A stretch of DNA of 64,000 nt from Pedobacter schmidteae (GCF_900564155.1 NZ_LS999839.1:2849097-2913096), one strand, 5' to 3'; positions 35,096 through 44,763 are shown, numbered from the stretch's first letter. The notes: a model not told the origin generated them from the sequence alone. Numbers and translations are program-made.

Positions 35096-36337
35096 ATGGC
35101 AAAACAGAATAAAGAATCCCGTTGCTCATTTTGTGGCTCAGGTAAGCAGGATACCTTAATGCTTATCGAGGGACTGGACGCATTTATCTGCGATAAGTGT
35201 GTAACCCAGGCCAATCAGCTATTGGTGCAGGAATTGGGAAGTAAGAAATCGAAACCGTTGGATACTTCGATTACCTTATTGAAACCACAGGAAATTAAAG
35301 CGCATATTGACCAATATGTTATTGGGCAGGATGATGCTAAGAAAGTACTTGCTGTAGCGGTTTATAACCATTACAAAAGGTTAAGTCAGAAGGTGGATAA
35401 AAGTGATGAAGTAGAGATCGAAAAGTCGAACATCATGCTGGTGGGCGAAACTGGTACAGGTAAAACTTTACTGGCCAAAACAATTGCCAAAATATTACAT
35501 GTGCCTTTTTGCATTTGTGACGCGACGGTATTGACCGAAGCCGGTTATGTTGGTGAAGATGTGGAGAGTATATTGACACGTTTGTTGCAGGCTGCTGATT
35601 ACGACGTGGCTTCTGCTGAGCGTGGAATTGTATATATTGATGAGGTAGATAAGGTAGCACGTAAAAGCGACAACCCATCCATCACCAGAGATGTATCAGG
35701 TGAAGGCGTGCAGCAGGCTCTGTTAAAGATTTTAGAAGGTACAGTGGTCAATGTTCCGCCACAGGGAGGACGTAAGCACCCGGATCAGAAAATGATCCCG
35801 GTAAATACCAATAACATCCTGTTTATTTGCGGAGGTGCTTTTGATGGCATTGAACGTAAAATAGCCAACAGATTGCGTACACAGGCGGTAGGATACAAGG
35901 TGAAAAAAGAAGATGCTGAACTGGATCTTAAAAACCTGTACAAATACATTACCCCACAGGATCTGAAATCATTTGGTTTGATACCCGAACTGATTGGTCG
36001 TGTACCTGTTTTAACGCATCTGAATCCGTTAGACAAACAGGCTTTGCGTAATATCCTAACCGAGCCTAAAAACTCATTGGTTCGCCAGTACGTAAAACTA
36101 TTCGAACTGGAGAATGTTAAACTTACGTTTGACGATGAGGTATTGGATTTTGTTGTAGATAAAGCGATGGAATATAAATTGGGCGCCAGAGGATTGAGAT
36201 CGATTTGTGAGGCCATTATGCTGGATGCCATGTTTGATATCCCCTCGGATAGCAGTGTCAAGGAATTGAACATTACACTCGACTATGCGGTGGAAAAATT
36301 TGAGAAAGCCGACTTTAAAAAGTTAAAAGCTGCCTAG
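35096..36337 (+). CDS. clpX: ATP-dependent Clp protease ATP-binding subunit ClpX
   Basis: AAA+ unfoldase feeding ClpP. The N-terminal zinc-binding domain has the four Cys as CSFCGSG and CDKCV (residues 10-40). The ATPase core has Walker A GETGTGKT (117-124), Walker [10 protein letters not shown], the pore loop segment GYVGEDVES and sensor 2 GARGLRS; the ClpP-binding loop is in the expected place ([11 protein letters not shown] follows). 413 residues. A strong terminator follows the stop. Confidence 0.97.
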   Translation: MAKQNKESRCSFCGSGKQDTLMLIEGLDAFICDKCVTQANQLLVQELGSKKSKPLDTSITLLKPQEIKAHIDQYVIGQDDAKKVLAVAVYNHYKRLSQKVDKSDEVEIEKSNIMLVGETGTGKTLLAKTIAKILHVPFCICDATVLTEAGYVGEDVESILTRLLQAADYDVASAERGIVYIDEVDKVARKSDNPSITRDVSGEGVQQALLKILEGTVVNVPPQGGRKHPDQKMIPVNTNNILFICGGAFDGIERKIANRLRTQAVGYKVKKEDAELDLKNLYKYITPQDLKSFGLIPELIGRVPVLTHLNPLDKQALRNILTEPKNSLVRQYVKLFELENVKLTFDDEVLDFVVDKAMEYKLGARGLRSICEAIMLDAMFDIPSDSSVKELNITLDYAVEKFEKADFKKLKAA

Positions 36338-36343
36338 AAATTT

Positions 36344-36372
36344 AATCCCCGGTTTACCGGGGATTTTTTTTT
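36344..36372 (+). terminator. Intrinsic terminator after clpX
   Basis: AATCCCCGG (36344-36352) and CCGGGGATT (36357-36365) form a 9-bp stem with a TTTA loop, followed by a run of T to 36372. Confidence 0.93.
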
Positions 36373-36422
36373 ATATTGTTATTTGAGCAGTAGTGCAGCA
36401 AAATACTAATAGGAGACTCATT

Positions 36423-36538
36423 CGTCATCCTGAATTTTCCGGATGAGTTAGGAAAAAGGTAGCGAGATTCTGAAATAAATTGCGTAGCATTCGTGAAGGC
36501 AAAATTCAATGAATACTACTGAGAAATTCCGGATGACG
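36423..36538. repeat. Dispersed-repeat-like element with CGTCATCC / GGATGACG ends
   Basis: The ends CGTCATCCTGAATTTTC (from 36423) and GAGAAATTCCGGATGACG (to 36538) are imperfect inverted repeats about 116 bases apart, with a second partial match TCCGGATGAG just inside the left end. Intergenic repeats beginning CGTCATCCTGAA are, from memory, frequent in Sphingobacteriaceae genomes. No coding potential. Confidence 0.5.
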
Positions 36539-36629
36539 GAAGGCTTAAAGGGGGCGGGGTAGTGGAGCGTATAGGAGCTAGGGCTGTTCAGCAAACAGAA
36601 AGAAAAAAATAATTTAAAAAAGGAGAAAT

Positions 36630-37493
36630 ATGAACGAAGAAAAAGATGTAAAAAAAGAAGAGAAAGAAGTTGACAAAGGAAAACAGGTAAAAGAAGTTGA
36701 GTCTCCGGTTAAAAAAGGATTGAAATCGAAAGAAGATATTGTGCACAATTGGTTGCCAAGGTATACAGGTCGGCCGCTGGAGGACTTTGGTAAATATATA
36801 TTGCTGACTAATTTTAGCAAATACGTTCAAATGTTCTCGGAATGGAATGACAATGCACCAATTATGGGGTTGGATAAACCTATGCAAAGTGTAACCGCCA
36901 ATGGTATAACGATCATTAATTTCGGTATGGGAAGCCCAATGGCTGCGACAATGATGGACTTGCTGACTGCCATTAGTCCCAAAGCGGTGCTGTTTTTAGG
37001 TAAATGCGGCGGTTTAAAGAAGAAAAATCAATTGGGAGACCTTATATTGCCTATTGCGGCGATAAGAGGCGAGGGGACTTCTAACGATTATTTGCCTGCA
37101 GAAGTACCGGCTTTACCAGCCTTCGCTTTGCAGAAGGCAATATCTACCACCATTCGCGATCACTCAAGAGACTATTGGACAGGTACCTGTTATACCACCA
37201 ACCGTAGGGTATGGGAACATGATAAAAGTTTTAAAAAATACCTTAAAACCCTAAGGGCAATGGCTGTGGATATGGAAACGGCTACGATATTTACTACCGG
37301 ATTCGCCAATAAAATACCGACAGGAGCCTTGTTACTGGTTTCAGATCAGCCGATGATTCCTGAAGGCGTGAAGACTACAGAAAGCGACAGCAGTGTAACC
37401 AGTAATTATGTGGATACCCATCTGAGGATAGGAATTGATTCGCTGAAACAGTTAATTAATAATGGATTGACCGTTAAACATCTGCATTTTTAA
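36630..37493 (+). CDS. AMP nucleosidase (phosphorylase-fold)
   Basis: Predicted to cleave AMP to adenine and ribose 5-phosphate, in the PNP/UDP phosphorylase superfamily. Signatures include NFGMGSPMAATMMDLL, FLGKCGGLKKKNQLGDLILP, the nucleoside-binding AVDMETATIFTTGF, and LLLVSDQPM with the catalytic Asp. The first 30 residues are a Lys/Glu-rich disordered extension (EEKDVKKEEKEVDKGK). An AAGGAG lies 7 bases before the ATG, a clear Shine-Dalgarno that is uncommon here. Its last 4 bases overlap the convergent phosphatase gene. Length 287 residues; Bacteroidota AMP nucleosidases are shorter than the E. coli enzyme. Confidence 0.88.
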   Translation: MNEEKDVKKEEKEVDKGKQVKEVESPVKKGLKSKEDIVHNWLPRYTGRPLEDFGKYILLTNFSKYVQMFSEWNDNAPIMGLDKPMQSVTANGITIINFGMGSPMAATMMDLLTAISPKAVLFLGKCGGLKKKNQLGDLILPIAAIRGEGTSNDYLPAEVPALPAFALQKAISTTIRDHSRDYWTGTCYTTNRRVWEHDKSFKKYLKTLRAMAVDMETATIFTTGFANKIPTGALLLVSDQPMIPEGVKTTESDSSVTSNYVDTHLRIGIDSLKQLINNGLTVKHLHF

Positions 37494-37993
37494 TCGTCAT
37501 TCAGACTTTTTGGGTAGTCAAACTGGAGGAGCCTGCCGCTGTGGTGGCTTACCAGTGCCCAATCGTCAGATTCAAATTCAATGAGCACAATACCGCAGGT
37601 TGGAATATTATAAATGTCCGCATCGCTAAGGTAGTTGGCCAGATCTGTGAAACCTGGATTATGTCCAAACATAGCGATGTATTCAAACTTATTGTCAAAT
37701 TTGTTGATCACCTTTAATAGGGTTCTGACATTGGCTTCGTAAATAGCCCGTTCTTCTTTAATCTCTTCCGGCGATTTTTTCCAGGCTTGAACAAAGTGCC
37801 GCGCGGTAGTGATAGCTCTTAAGGCCGGACTACTTACAATCAGTTCCGGAACAAGATCTTTTTGAAGCAGTCTTGCAGCCATTTCCGGTGCATTTCTATG
37901 TCCCCTGGGATTCAAAGGTCTGTCAAAATCTGCCAGATGAGCATTGCCCCATTCTGATTTACCATGTCTAACTAAAAGAAGTGTTTTCGCCAT
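37490..37993 (-). CDS. SixA-like histidine phosphatase
   Basis: Small single-domain member of the histidine phosphatase superfamily, resembling SixA phosphohistidine phosphatases. The catalytic RHG is at residues 9-11 (LLLVRHGKSEWGN), and the second catalytic His is in MFGHNPGF. 167 residues. Its start lies 26 bases inside the end of the GT9 gene, so translation is likely coupled. The substrate might be a phosphohistidine protein or a small phosphoester; no partner is indicated. Confidence 0.88.
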   Translation of the reverse strand: MAKTLLLVRHGKSEWGNAHLADFDRPLNPRGHRNAPEMAARLLQKDLVPELIVSSPALRAITTARHFVQAWKKSPEEIKEERAIYEANVRTLLKVINKFDNKFEYIAMFGHNPGFTDLANYLSDADIYNIPTCGIVLIEFESDDWALVSHHSGRLLQFDYPKSLNDD

Positions 37994-39026
37994 TACTAAG
38001 TTTATTTAATACGCTATTGATAACAATAGTTTCGGATAAATTGTTCATACAGGCAAAATCACCGCGGTAACACGGTACATTGCCATATACCGAACAGGGC
38101 CTGCAGTAAAGATCGCTTTGTACCGCATCTTGTATGGATTGCCCGTAACCTAAGAAACCTGCATAAGGATGTGTAGCTCCCCAAACCGAAACCACTGGTA
38201 TGTTCATTAATGAGGCCAGGTGCATGCCTGATGAGTCCATACTCAGCATCACATCCAGATTAGAGATGAGTTTCAGCTCATCCTCCAGTTTTATTTTTTT
38301 AACAACAGACAAAATGTTGCTGTGTTTCTTTTCCCATTTGGCTGCTATGATTTCTTCTTCGGACGAACCTCCAAAAATAAAAAGCCGATGACCTTGATTG
38401 GCCAGTGCCAATAATACGGTTTCCATTTTTTCAAGTGGATATACTTTTTGCTGATGCTGTGCAAAAGGACTTACACCAATCCACTTTTTTGTTTTTGGTA
38501 AAGGGGCAAACGGAAAGTTTTCTTTTGGAAGTGCTGCCGGATGAGGAGCTGCCAAAGTATTTTTGAGTTGAAAGGGGAAGTCTAGTTCCTTAAAAACGTT
38601 GGCATAACGGATTACGGTAAGGCTAAGCTGTTGTAATTGTTTATCTTCTTTGCGCGTTAATGCTGCTTTTTCTTTCCTGCCTTTGTTCAATACCGCAATT
38701 TTTATTCCGGTAATCAGGAAAAGAAAACGAATGATTCTACTTCTCAGGTTATTGTGCAGGTCGGCCACGGCGGTCACCTGCTGTTTACGCAGAGCCCAGA
38801 AAAGCTTAATCAAGCCCCAAAAGCCTTTGTGTTTTCCCTTTGGTTCAAAAGGAAAAAAGCTAAGGCTGGGTATATCGCTAAAAAAAGGTTTGAACAGGGT
38901 GCGACTGACCACCAGTAATTCTGTATCCGGATACTGCTGTATAAATTCTTTCAATACCGGAGCCGTCATAGCAACATCGCCCATTGCCGAGAAACGAATG
39001 ACCAATATTTTATTTATACGGGTCAT
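37968..39026 (-). CDS. Glycosyltransferase family 9 (heptosyltransferase-like)
   Basis: Predicted GT-B enzyme of the ADP-heptose transferase family acting on lipopolysaccharide core. The N-terminal signature ILVIRFSAMGDVAMTAPVLK and the C-terminal donor site MDSSGMHLASLMNIPVVSVW are present, with VSPFAQHQQKVYPLEKM between. 352 residues, including a C-terminal Cys cluster (YCRPCSVYGNVPCYRGDFAC) seen in Bacteroidota relatives. It overlaps DUF4254 by 4 bases upstream and the phosphatase by 26 bases downstream. Confidence 0.9.
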   Translation of the reverse strand: MTRINKILVIRFSAMGDVAMTAPVLKEFIQQYPDTELLVVSRTLFKPFFSDIPSLSFFPFEPKGKHKGFWGLIKLFWALRKQQVTAVADLHNNLRSRIIRFLFLITGIKIAVLNKGRKEKAALTRKEDKQLQQLSLTVIRYANVFKELDFPFQLKNTLAAPHPAALPKENFPFAPLPKTKKWIGVSPFAQHQQKVYPLEKMETVLLALANQGHRLFIFGGSSEEEIIAAKWEKKHSNILSVVKKIKLEDELKLISNLDVMLSMDSSGMHLASLMNIPVVSVWGATHPYAGFLGYGQSIQDAVQSDLYCRPCSVYGNVPCYRGDFACMNNLSETIVINSVLNKLSNGENTSFS

Positions 39027-39631
39027 TCATTATTTGTGTTGTAAAGGACAGGATTAAGGCTTGGGTCGTTGTACATTTTCATCTGTTTGTACACCTTCAT
39101 GTATTTGTCACCATTTTCAATGTCCTGAATCAGTTCGTCTAAGCTGTTGGAAAGATCGGCTTGCTGGTTTAACAGGATATTCAGTTTTTGGGTGCAAAGA
39201 TTTTTATGTTCTTCGCTGGCATCGTTGCGTAAAGTTTCTTCCCGCATGTGGTAAACTTTTAACGCAAGGATAGACAGGCGGTCTACCACCCAGGCTGGAC
39301 TTTCAGAATTGATTTTTGCTGTAGGTTTGGCTTCCACCGTTTTATATTCTTCCAAAAAATAACTGTCGATATATTCCACCACGTCGGTACGTTCCTGGTT
39401 GGAGGCATCTATACGTCTTTTCCATTGTAATCCTTCAACGGGGTCAATATCAGGGTTGCGTACCACATCTTCCATATGCCATTGTACCGTATCAATCCAG
39501 CATTTTAAATAAAGCAAGTGCTCTATAGAACTGATGCGATAAGGATTTTGAATGGGTTGATCTATATTATTATGGATGTGGTAATCATTAATCGCCTCTC
39601 CGAATATTTTGTTGCAAAGTTTACTAATCAT
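39023..39631 (-). CDS. DUF4254 protein
   Basis: A 202-residue helical protein of family DUF4254 (SIEHLLYLKCWIDTVQWHME, VRNPDIDPVEGLQWKRRI, DRLSILALKVYHMREET). The function is unknown; the family is usually next to glycosyltransferase family 9 genes, as here, which suggests a role in cell-envelope sugar assembly. No signal peptide or membrane segment, so it is cytoplasmic. It overlaps the GT9 gene by 4 bases, so the pair is translationally coupled. Confidence 0.88.
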   Translation of the reverse strand: MISKLCNKIFGEAINDYHIHNNIDQPIQNPYRISSIEHLLYLKCWIDTVQWHMEDVVRNPDIDPVEGLQWKRRIDASNQERTDVVEYIDSYFLEEYKTVEAKPTAKINSESPAWVVDRLSILALKVYHMREETLRNDASEEHKNLCTQKLNILLNQQADLSNSLDELIQDIENGDKYMKVYKQMKMYNDPSLNPVLYNTNNE

Positions 39632-39650
39632 AGCTCAAAGGTAAGGATAA

Positions 39651-41327
39651 CTATTTTTTATTACCGAAGTATTGAGAGATATCGTGCAGCGAGAAGCTGT
39701 TTAAGCACTGTTTTGCTGTTAGCCCGCCCTTTCTGCCAATCAATACACCGTAATGCATGTCGTGAAACCCTTCTTTCCGGTGTGCATCCGGGTTAATAGA
39801 AAGCAATACCCCTTTTTCGAGGGCATAACGGTGCCAGCGCCAATCCAGATCCAGCCGCAACGGGTTGGCATTGATTTCTATCACCACCTGGTTGGCTGCA
39901 CAAGCATCTATAACTTTTTTAAAATCAATTGGATAACCCTTACGGCTCAGTAAAAGTCGGCCGGTGGGGTGCCCAAGAATAGTTGTATATGGGTTTTCAA
40001 TGGCAGTAATGAGCCTGGAGGTTGCTTTTTCTTCATCCATACGTAAAATGCTGTGCACAGAAGCAACCACAAAATCGAATGTTTTAAGGATGTCGTCACT
40101 ATAATCTAGCGAACCATCATATAAAATGTCGCTTTCTATACCTTTAAAAATACGGAATGGCGCCAGTTTTGCATTTAGAGCATCAATTTCCTGATGCTGG
40201 GCATAAATGCGTTGTTCATTTAGTCCATTGGCATAAAAGGCAGATTTGGAGTGATCGCACATGCCCAGGTATTCCAGTTTTAGATTTTCTTTACAAAATA
40301 TGGCCATTTCTTCGAGGGTATGTACGCCGTCACTCCAGGTAGAGTGGTTATGTAAAGTACCTTTCAGGTCTGAATAGGTAATCAGCTGAGGCAATTTATT
40401 TGCTTTGGCCAGTTCAATTTCGTCCAGGCCTTCTCTTAGTTCGGGTTCAACAAAGGCTAAGCCTGCTTTTTGGTAAATTTCCTGCTCTGAATTGAAAGGC
40501 CCGCTTCCAGCCAATGCCAGGACCTCAGCTACATGCTGCTCATTGCCGGTAAGCTTGAACCATGCCAGATAAAAATCGGCCTTTTGAACAAGCGTAAGCT
40601 TTATTTTTAAACCAAAATCACTCGTGGCCAGGTAACTGGTGTCTTCCTGTTCTTCAAATGCGATCGGGGTAAATGAGGTTATTTTCTCTTGAACTTCAGC
40701 GGGGCTATCGGCGCCGATGATCAGTTCAATTTCTTTTATGGTTTCCAGGCATCGGCGATAGTCGCCACCAATACCCAGTAATGGATCGCCGCTAACTGTG
40801 TTTAACCATACCGCCAGGTCGGCATACAATTGGTTTACAAAGGCTTCAGTTTGCGCATATAGGAACAGGCCTTGCGCTGCCATTTTAAACTCAATGATTT
40901 TTTTGATTTCTTCCTGAGTTTTCAGTCCGAATCCTTTGGCTTCAATCAGGCGGTTTTCATTACAGGCATAATAGAGTTCTCCAATGTTTTCTATACCCAG
41001 CTCTTTCCAGATGACCACAATTTTTTTAGGGCCAATGCCTTTTATACCCAGCATTTCTACAATGCCTTCAGGTGTTTCGGCAAGGATAGCTTGTAGTTCG
41101 GCCATTGTGCCCGTTTGTAGCAACTCCCATACCTTGGCCGATATACTTTTCCCCAGTCCGTCTATCTGGGCTATTTCTTCAAGGCTTTTACCCAGAATAG
41201 CATAGGGCAGTTTATCTACTTTAAAAGCTGCATTGGCTACTGATTTAATTTTAAAGGGGTTCTCATTGTGGAGTTCCATCAATTGAGAAAGCAGGCGTAA
41301 GGTGCGGGCAATGGTCTTATTTTCCAT
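39651..41327 (-). CDS. PolX-like protein: HhH and PHP phosphoesterase domains intact, polymerase site degenerate
   Basis: 558-residue relative of bacterial family X DNA polymerases. Helix-hairpin-helix DNA-binding repeats are present (DGLGKSISAKVWELL, LGIKGIGPKKIVVIWKELGI). In the nucleotidyltransferase core the usual GS-x-RR...D-x-D reads GGDYRRCLETIKEIELII, so both catalytic Asp are Glu, and the third-Asp strand reads LKIKLTLV with Lys in that place. The C-terminal PHP domain keeps its metal ligands (LHNHSTWSDG, CDHS, GIESDI, ASVHS, GHPTG, NPDAH). It is therefore more likely a repair nuclease or phosphoesterase than a polymerase. It starts the minus-strand run after sppA. Confidence 0.9.
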   Translation of the reverse strand: MENKTIARTLRLLSQLMELHNENPFKIKSVANAAFKVDKLPYAILGKSLEEIAQIDGLGKSISAKVWELLQTGTMAELQAILAETPEGIVEMLGIKGIGPKKIVVIWKELGIENIGELYYACNENRLIEAKGFGLKTQEEIKKIIEFKMAAQGLFLYAQTEAFVNQLYADLAVWLNTVSGDPLLGIGGDYRRCLETIKEIELIIGADSPAEVQEKITSFTPIAFEEQEDTSYLATSDFGLKIKLTLVQKADFYLAWFKLTGNEQHVAEVLALAGSGPFNSEQEIYQKAGLAFVEPELREGLDEIELAKANKLPQLITYSDLKGTLHNHSTWSDGVHTLEEMAIFCKENLKLEYLGMCDHSKSAFYANGLNEQRIYAQHQEIDALNAKLAPFRIFKGIESDILYDGSLDYSDDILKTFDFVVASVHSILRMDEEKATSRLITAIENPYTTILGHPTGRLLLSRKGYPIDFKKVIDACAANQVVIEINANPLRLDLDWRWHRYALEKGVLLSINPDAHRKEGFHDMHYGVLIGRKGGLTAKQCLNSFSLHDISQYFGNKK

Positions 41328-41342
41328 TAAGAAAATGTTTTT

Positions 41343-43115
41343 TTACTGTATTTTAATTTCAAACGGCATTCTGGTCTGTATACCTGATCGGGATATAGCA
41401 GATTTTATTTGCTGATAGATGGTGTAATTGGCACCAAGCTCTTGTTTGGTGTAATACATTTTAACCTTTTCGGTGGTATTCTCCATCAATGATTTGAAAG
41501 GATCCAGCATTTCCGGGTATTCTACCACTTTATAATCTTTTATTTTGGCTTTTTTCGCAGCCGCTACAATGGCATCGTTAAAGTTGCCCGTGCGGTCGGC
41601 CAAACCAATTTTAACTGCATCTGTACCCACCCATACTCTTCCGCCACCTACACTGTCAACATAAGCTTTGCTTCTTTTTCGTCCGTCGGCTACGCGGGTA
41701 ATAAAGCTGTCGTATACACGGTTTACATCGGTCTGAACAATTAGCCGTTCACCAGGTGTCATTGGGCGGTCGGTACTCATAATGTCGGCATATTTGCCGG
41801 TTTTAACACCGTCAAAAGTGATTCCCAGTTTTTCGTTGTATAATTTTTGAAGATTCGGGATCACGCCAAACACACCAATAGAGCCGGTTATGGTATTGGG
41901 TTGCACAAAAATAGAGTCGGCTGCACAGGCAATGTAGTATCCACCTGAGGCTGCAACATCACCAAATGAGGCGATAACGGGTTTAACTTTTTTGCTGAGC
42001 ACAATTTCCCGCCAGATCACATCAGAAGCCAATGCACTACCTCCCGGTGAGTTTACTCTTAAAACAATGGCTTTGATACTGCTATCCAAACGGGCCTTTC
42101 TAATGGCTCTTGAAATGCGTTCCGAACCAATCTGCTCGTCCGAGCCTTCACCACCGGTAATATCGCCGTTAGCATAAACTACAGCTACTTTGCTGGCTGC
42201 GGTATTGTCTTGATCGTCGATCACATTTCTGGCGTATTCGTTGATGGTTACCGTGCTCAGGTTGCTTTTGGTATCTTTCCCGCTTAGCGATTTAAGCTCA
42301 TCAATAATTTCGTCTTTATATTTCAGCCCATCTACCATTTTATAAGCCAGTGCATCACCAGGCTGTTGAATTTTATATTCATCGGCAATCTGATGAAGAA
42401 TAGGAGTGCCTATGTTGCGGCTTTTGCCAATACCATCCAGAAAAGTTTCGTACAAACCATTTAAATAGGCAGTTACCTGTTCACGGTTTTTATCGCTCAT
42501 TTTATCCGTAAAGAAAGGTTCAACTGCACTTTTATAATTTCCAACCCTTACAATCTGTGCTTCAATGCCCAGTTTGTCTAATGCACCTTTAAAAAACATG
42601 GTTTCAGAATTCAGGCCTTTAAATTCCAGTGCACCTTCGGGATTTAAGTAAACTTTATCGGCCACCGAAGCCAGGTAATAGGCACCCTGGGTATAAACTT
42701 CACTATAGGCGATGATTTTCTTTTTACTGGTTTTAAAATCGATCAGTGCGTCTCTGATTTCGCGCATGGTAGCAAAACCTGCCTGCGGTGCACTTACACT
42801 GAGGTAAACACATTTGATATTGTCGTCGGTTTTGGCTTCGCGAAGTGCTTTAATCACATCATTAAAACCTATACTTTTGTTTTTCTCTGAACCTACTACC
42901 GGTAGTTTAGAAAAAGGATCTTCTGATGTACGTTCGGTAATAACCTGATCAAGATTCAGAAAAAGTACGGAATTGTTGTTTACACTTACTTTTTCTTCCT
43001 TCAGCGAAGATTTTACAATACCTACAATCAGTACGATAAAAAATATTAAAAATAGGGCCAGTGAAATGACTACACCTACAACTGTTGCAAAAACATACTT
43101 GAAAAATTCTCTCAT
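41343..43115 (-). CDS. sppA: Signal peptide peptidase SppA (67-kDa type)
   Basis: Membrane-anchored serine protease that degrades cleaved signal peptides. One N-terminal membrane segment (VFATVVGVVISLALFLIFFIV) is followed by two tandem peptidase domains: the first carries the general-base Lys region (IIAYSEVYTQGAYYLASVAD), the second the nucleophile Ser in FGDVAASGGYYIACAADS, with the conserved ITGSIGVFG after it. 590 residues, as in the long (E. coli-type) form. It is transcribed divergently from folK across a 73-base gap and ends 15 bases before the PolX-like gene. Confidence 0.95.
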   Translation of the reverse strand: MREFFKYVFATVVGVVISLALFLIFFIVLIVGIVKSSLKEEKVSVNNNSVLFLNLDQVITERTSEDPFSKLPVVGSEKNKSIGFNDVIKALREAKTDDNIKCVYLSVSAPQAGFATMREIRDALIDFKTSKKKIIAYSEVYTQGAYYLASVADKVYLNPEGALEFKGLNSETMFFKGALDKLGIEAQIVRVGNYKSAVEPFFTDKMSDKNREQVTAYLNGLYETFLDGIGKSRNIGTPILHQIADEYKIQQPGDALAYKMVDGLKYKDEIIDELKSLSGKDTKSNLSTVTINEYARNVIDDQDNTAASKVAVVYANGDITGGEGSDEQIGSERISRAIRKARLDSSIKAIVLRVNSPGGSALASDVIWREIVLSKKVKPVIASFGDVAASGGYYIACAADSIFVQPNTITGSIGVFGVIPNLQKLYNEKLGITFDGVKTGKYADIMSTDRPMTPGERLIVQTDVNRVYDSFITRVADGRKRSKAYVDSVGGGRVWVGTDAVKIGLADRTGNFNDAIVAAAKKAKIKDYKVVEYPEMLDPFKSLMENTTEKVKMYYTKQELGANYTIYQQIKSAISRSGIQTRMPFEIKIQ

Positions 43116-43188
43116 GTGCCAGGTAAATATTTATTTTGTAAAGATAAGTAAACGATAATGAGTTTACCCTTTTAATTGGGCTTTATAT

Positions 43189-43683
43189 ATGGAATTGGAT
43201 ACTGAAAATGTTTATTTGTTACTGGGAAGTAATTTAGGCGACCGGAACAGGTTGCTTAGGGAGGGGATAAAGTTAATTGAATTGCATATCGGACCTGTTT
43301 TCAAAGCTTCCTCAATTTATGAAACCGCTGCCTGGGGTAAGGAAGATCAACCTGCTTTTTTAAACGTTGCGGTAGGGCTTAAAACTTCCCTTAGTCCGGT
43401 TGAAGTATTGGAACAGGCTTTGTCAATAGAAAAAGAGTTGGGTAGGGTGCGACATGAAAAATGGGGCCAACGGTTGATTGATATCGATGTTATTTTTTAT
43501 GGGAACAGGATTGTGGATATAGGAGCAGAGTTGCAAATCCCTCATCCACAGATGCAATACCGGAAGTTTGTGTTGCAGCCACTGTCGGAAATAGCCCCAA
43601 AACATGTCCATCCGGTGCTTCAGCTTAATGTATCGGAAATATTAGAAAGATTAAATGATAATTTGTCAGTATCAAAAATATAA
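43189..43683 (+). CDS. folK: 2-amino-4-hydroxy-6-hydroxymethyldihydropteridine pyrophosphokinase
   Basis: Folate synthesis: pyrophosphorylates 6-hydroxymethyl-dihydropterin. The 164-residue protein has the family signatures LLLGSNLGDR at the N-terminus, SSIYETAAWGKEDQPAFLN, and the HPPK motif RHEKWGQRLIDIDVIFYG that holds the metal-binding Asp pair, then IPHPQMQYRKFVLQPLSEI. It is the first of a two-gene plus-strand group with the HPt protein 17 bases later. Confidence 0.95.
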   Translation: MELDTENVYLLLGSNLGDRNRLLREGIKLIELHIGPVFKASSIYETAAWGKEDQPAFLNVAVGLKTSLSPVEVLEQALSIEKELGRVRHEKWGQRLIDIDVIFYGNRIVDIGAELQIPHPQMQYRKFVLQPLSEIAPKHVHPVLQLNVSEILERLNDNLSVSKI

Positions 43684-43700
43684 TTTCATTAGTTTTGTCT

Positions 43701-44081
43701 ATGATGATAAACTTACAAAAAAATAATGAGCCTTTAGATCTCTCTTATTTAAGGGATATGTCTGGGGACAGTGCTGAATTTATCATAGAGATGATAGATA
43801 TGTTTAAGATGCAAACACCGTTGTATATTTCCGATCTGGGGAAGGCCATTGAGGATCAGGACTGGCCAAGGGTATCTAACTGCGCCCATAAAATAAAGCC
43901 CACGTTTGCGTATGTAGGCCGTGAAGATGCAAAAGACCACATGCAGATGATGGAAAACAATGCGAGGGATCTTAAAAATATTGAAGGCCTGCCGTTGGCA
44001 TTTGAAGAAATCAGTGCTTTTGTCGAAATTCTGTATACCCAGTTAGATGTTGCTAAGGCTGATCTGGAAAAACAGCTTTAA
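43701..44081 (+). CDS. Histidine-containing phosphotransfer (HPt) protein
   Basis: A stand-alone HPt domain of 126 residues, a phosphorelay carrier between hybrid kinases and response regulators. The phosphoacceptor is His63 in CAHKIKPTFAYVG (family pattern AHxLK). The start ATG at 43701 is preferred over the TTG two codons earlier. No kinase or regulator is adjacent, so its partners are elsewhere. It ends 1 base before the convergent pssA gene. Confidence 0.88.
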   Translation: MMINLQKNNEPLDLSYLRDMSGDSAEFIIEMIDMFKMQTPLYISDLGKAIEDQDWPRVSNCAHKIKPTFAYVGREDAKDHMQMMENNARDLKNIEGLPLAFEEISAFVEILYTQLDVAKADLEKQL

Positions 44082-44082
44082 G

Positions 44083-44763
44083 CTATGTCTTTAATTGTCT
44101 GAAATGTATCAGCGATAAGCCGATATATAACACCAGTACAAGCGGAACTGCCGCAAACTTTAAAAATGCAACCAGGAATACTGATAAAATAAGGAAGATA
44201 TATTTTATTTTATTTTGTGCCCAGCTGGTTGAACTGAATTTGAGTGAAAAAATCTTAATTTCACTAACCAATAGCCAGCTTAACAATACAATTAGTCCAA
44301 TCAATAGTGGCGCTGATCCAATCCATTCCGGATAGTCTTTTTGAATGAAAGGCAGCGATACAACAAACAATGTGTTCATAGGCGTATTCAATCCTATAAA
44401 ATCTTCGGTTTGCCGGGTATCTATATTAAATTTGGCTAACCTCAATGCCGAAAACACGGTAATGATAAATCCCAAATAAGGCAAGTATGGCGAGGAATAA
44501 TTGCTGGCGCTAAGCAACTGAAACATGACTACACCTGGTAAGAAACCAAAACTGACTACGTCGGCCAGTGAATCAAGTTCTTTACCTATAGCCGATTTGA
44601 CATGAAGCAATCTGGCGACAAATCCATCAAAGAAGTCGAATATACCAGAAAGCAATACAAAATAGGCGGCAGTTTCCAATGCACCATTAAAGGCATAAAC
44701 GATACCTATACAGCCCGAAAACAGGTTAGCACAGGTGATTGCATTTGGAATATGTTTTTTCAT
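44083..44763 (-). CDS. pssA: CDP-diacylglycerol-serine O-phosphatidyltransferase
   Basis: Integral membrane enzyme that makes phosphatidylserine, the precursor of phosphatidylethanolamine. It has the exact CDP-alcohol motif D-G-x2-A-R-x8-G-x3-D-x3-D (DGFVARLLHVKSAIGKELD then SLAD) after the first membrane segments and about seven hydrophobic segments in 226 residues. The N-terminus HIPNAITCANLFSGCIGI is typical of PssA. It lies downstream of rho on the same strand, separated by 99 bases with interleaved inverted repeats. Confidence 0.93.
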   Translation of the reverse strand: MKKHIPNAITCANLFSGCIGIVYAFNGALETAAYFVLLSGIFDFFDGFVARLLHVKSAIGKELDSLADVVSFGFLPGVVMFQLLSASNYSSPYLPYLGFIITVFSALRLAKFNIDTRQTEDFIGLNTPMNTLFVVSLPFIQKDYPEWIGSAPLLIGLIVLLSWLLVSEIKIFSLKFSSTSWAQNKIKYIFLILSVFLVAFLKFAAVPLVLVLYIGLSLIHFRQLKT

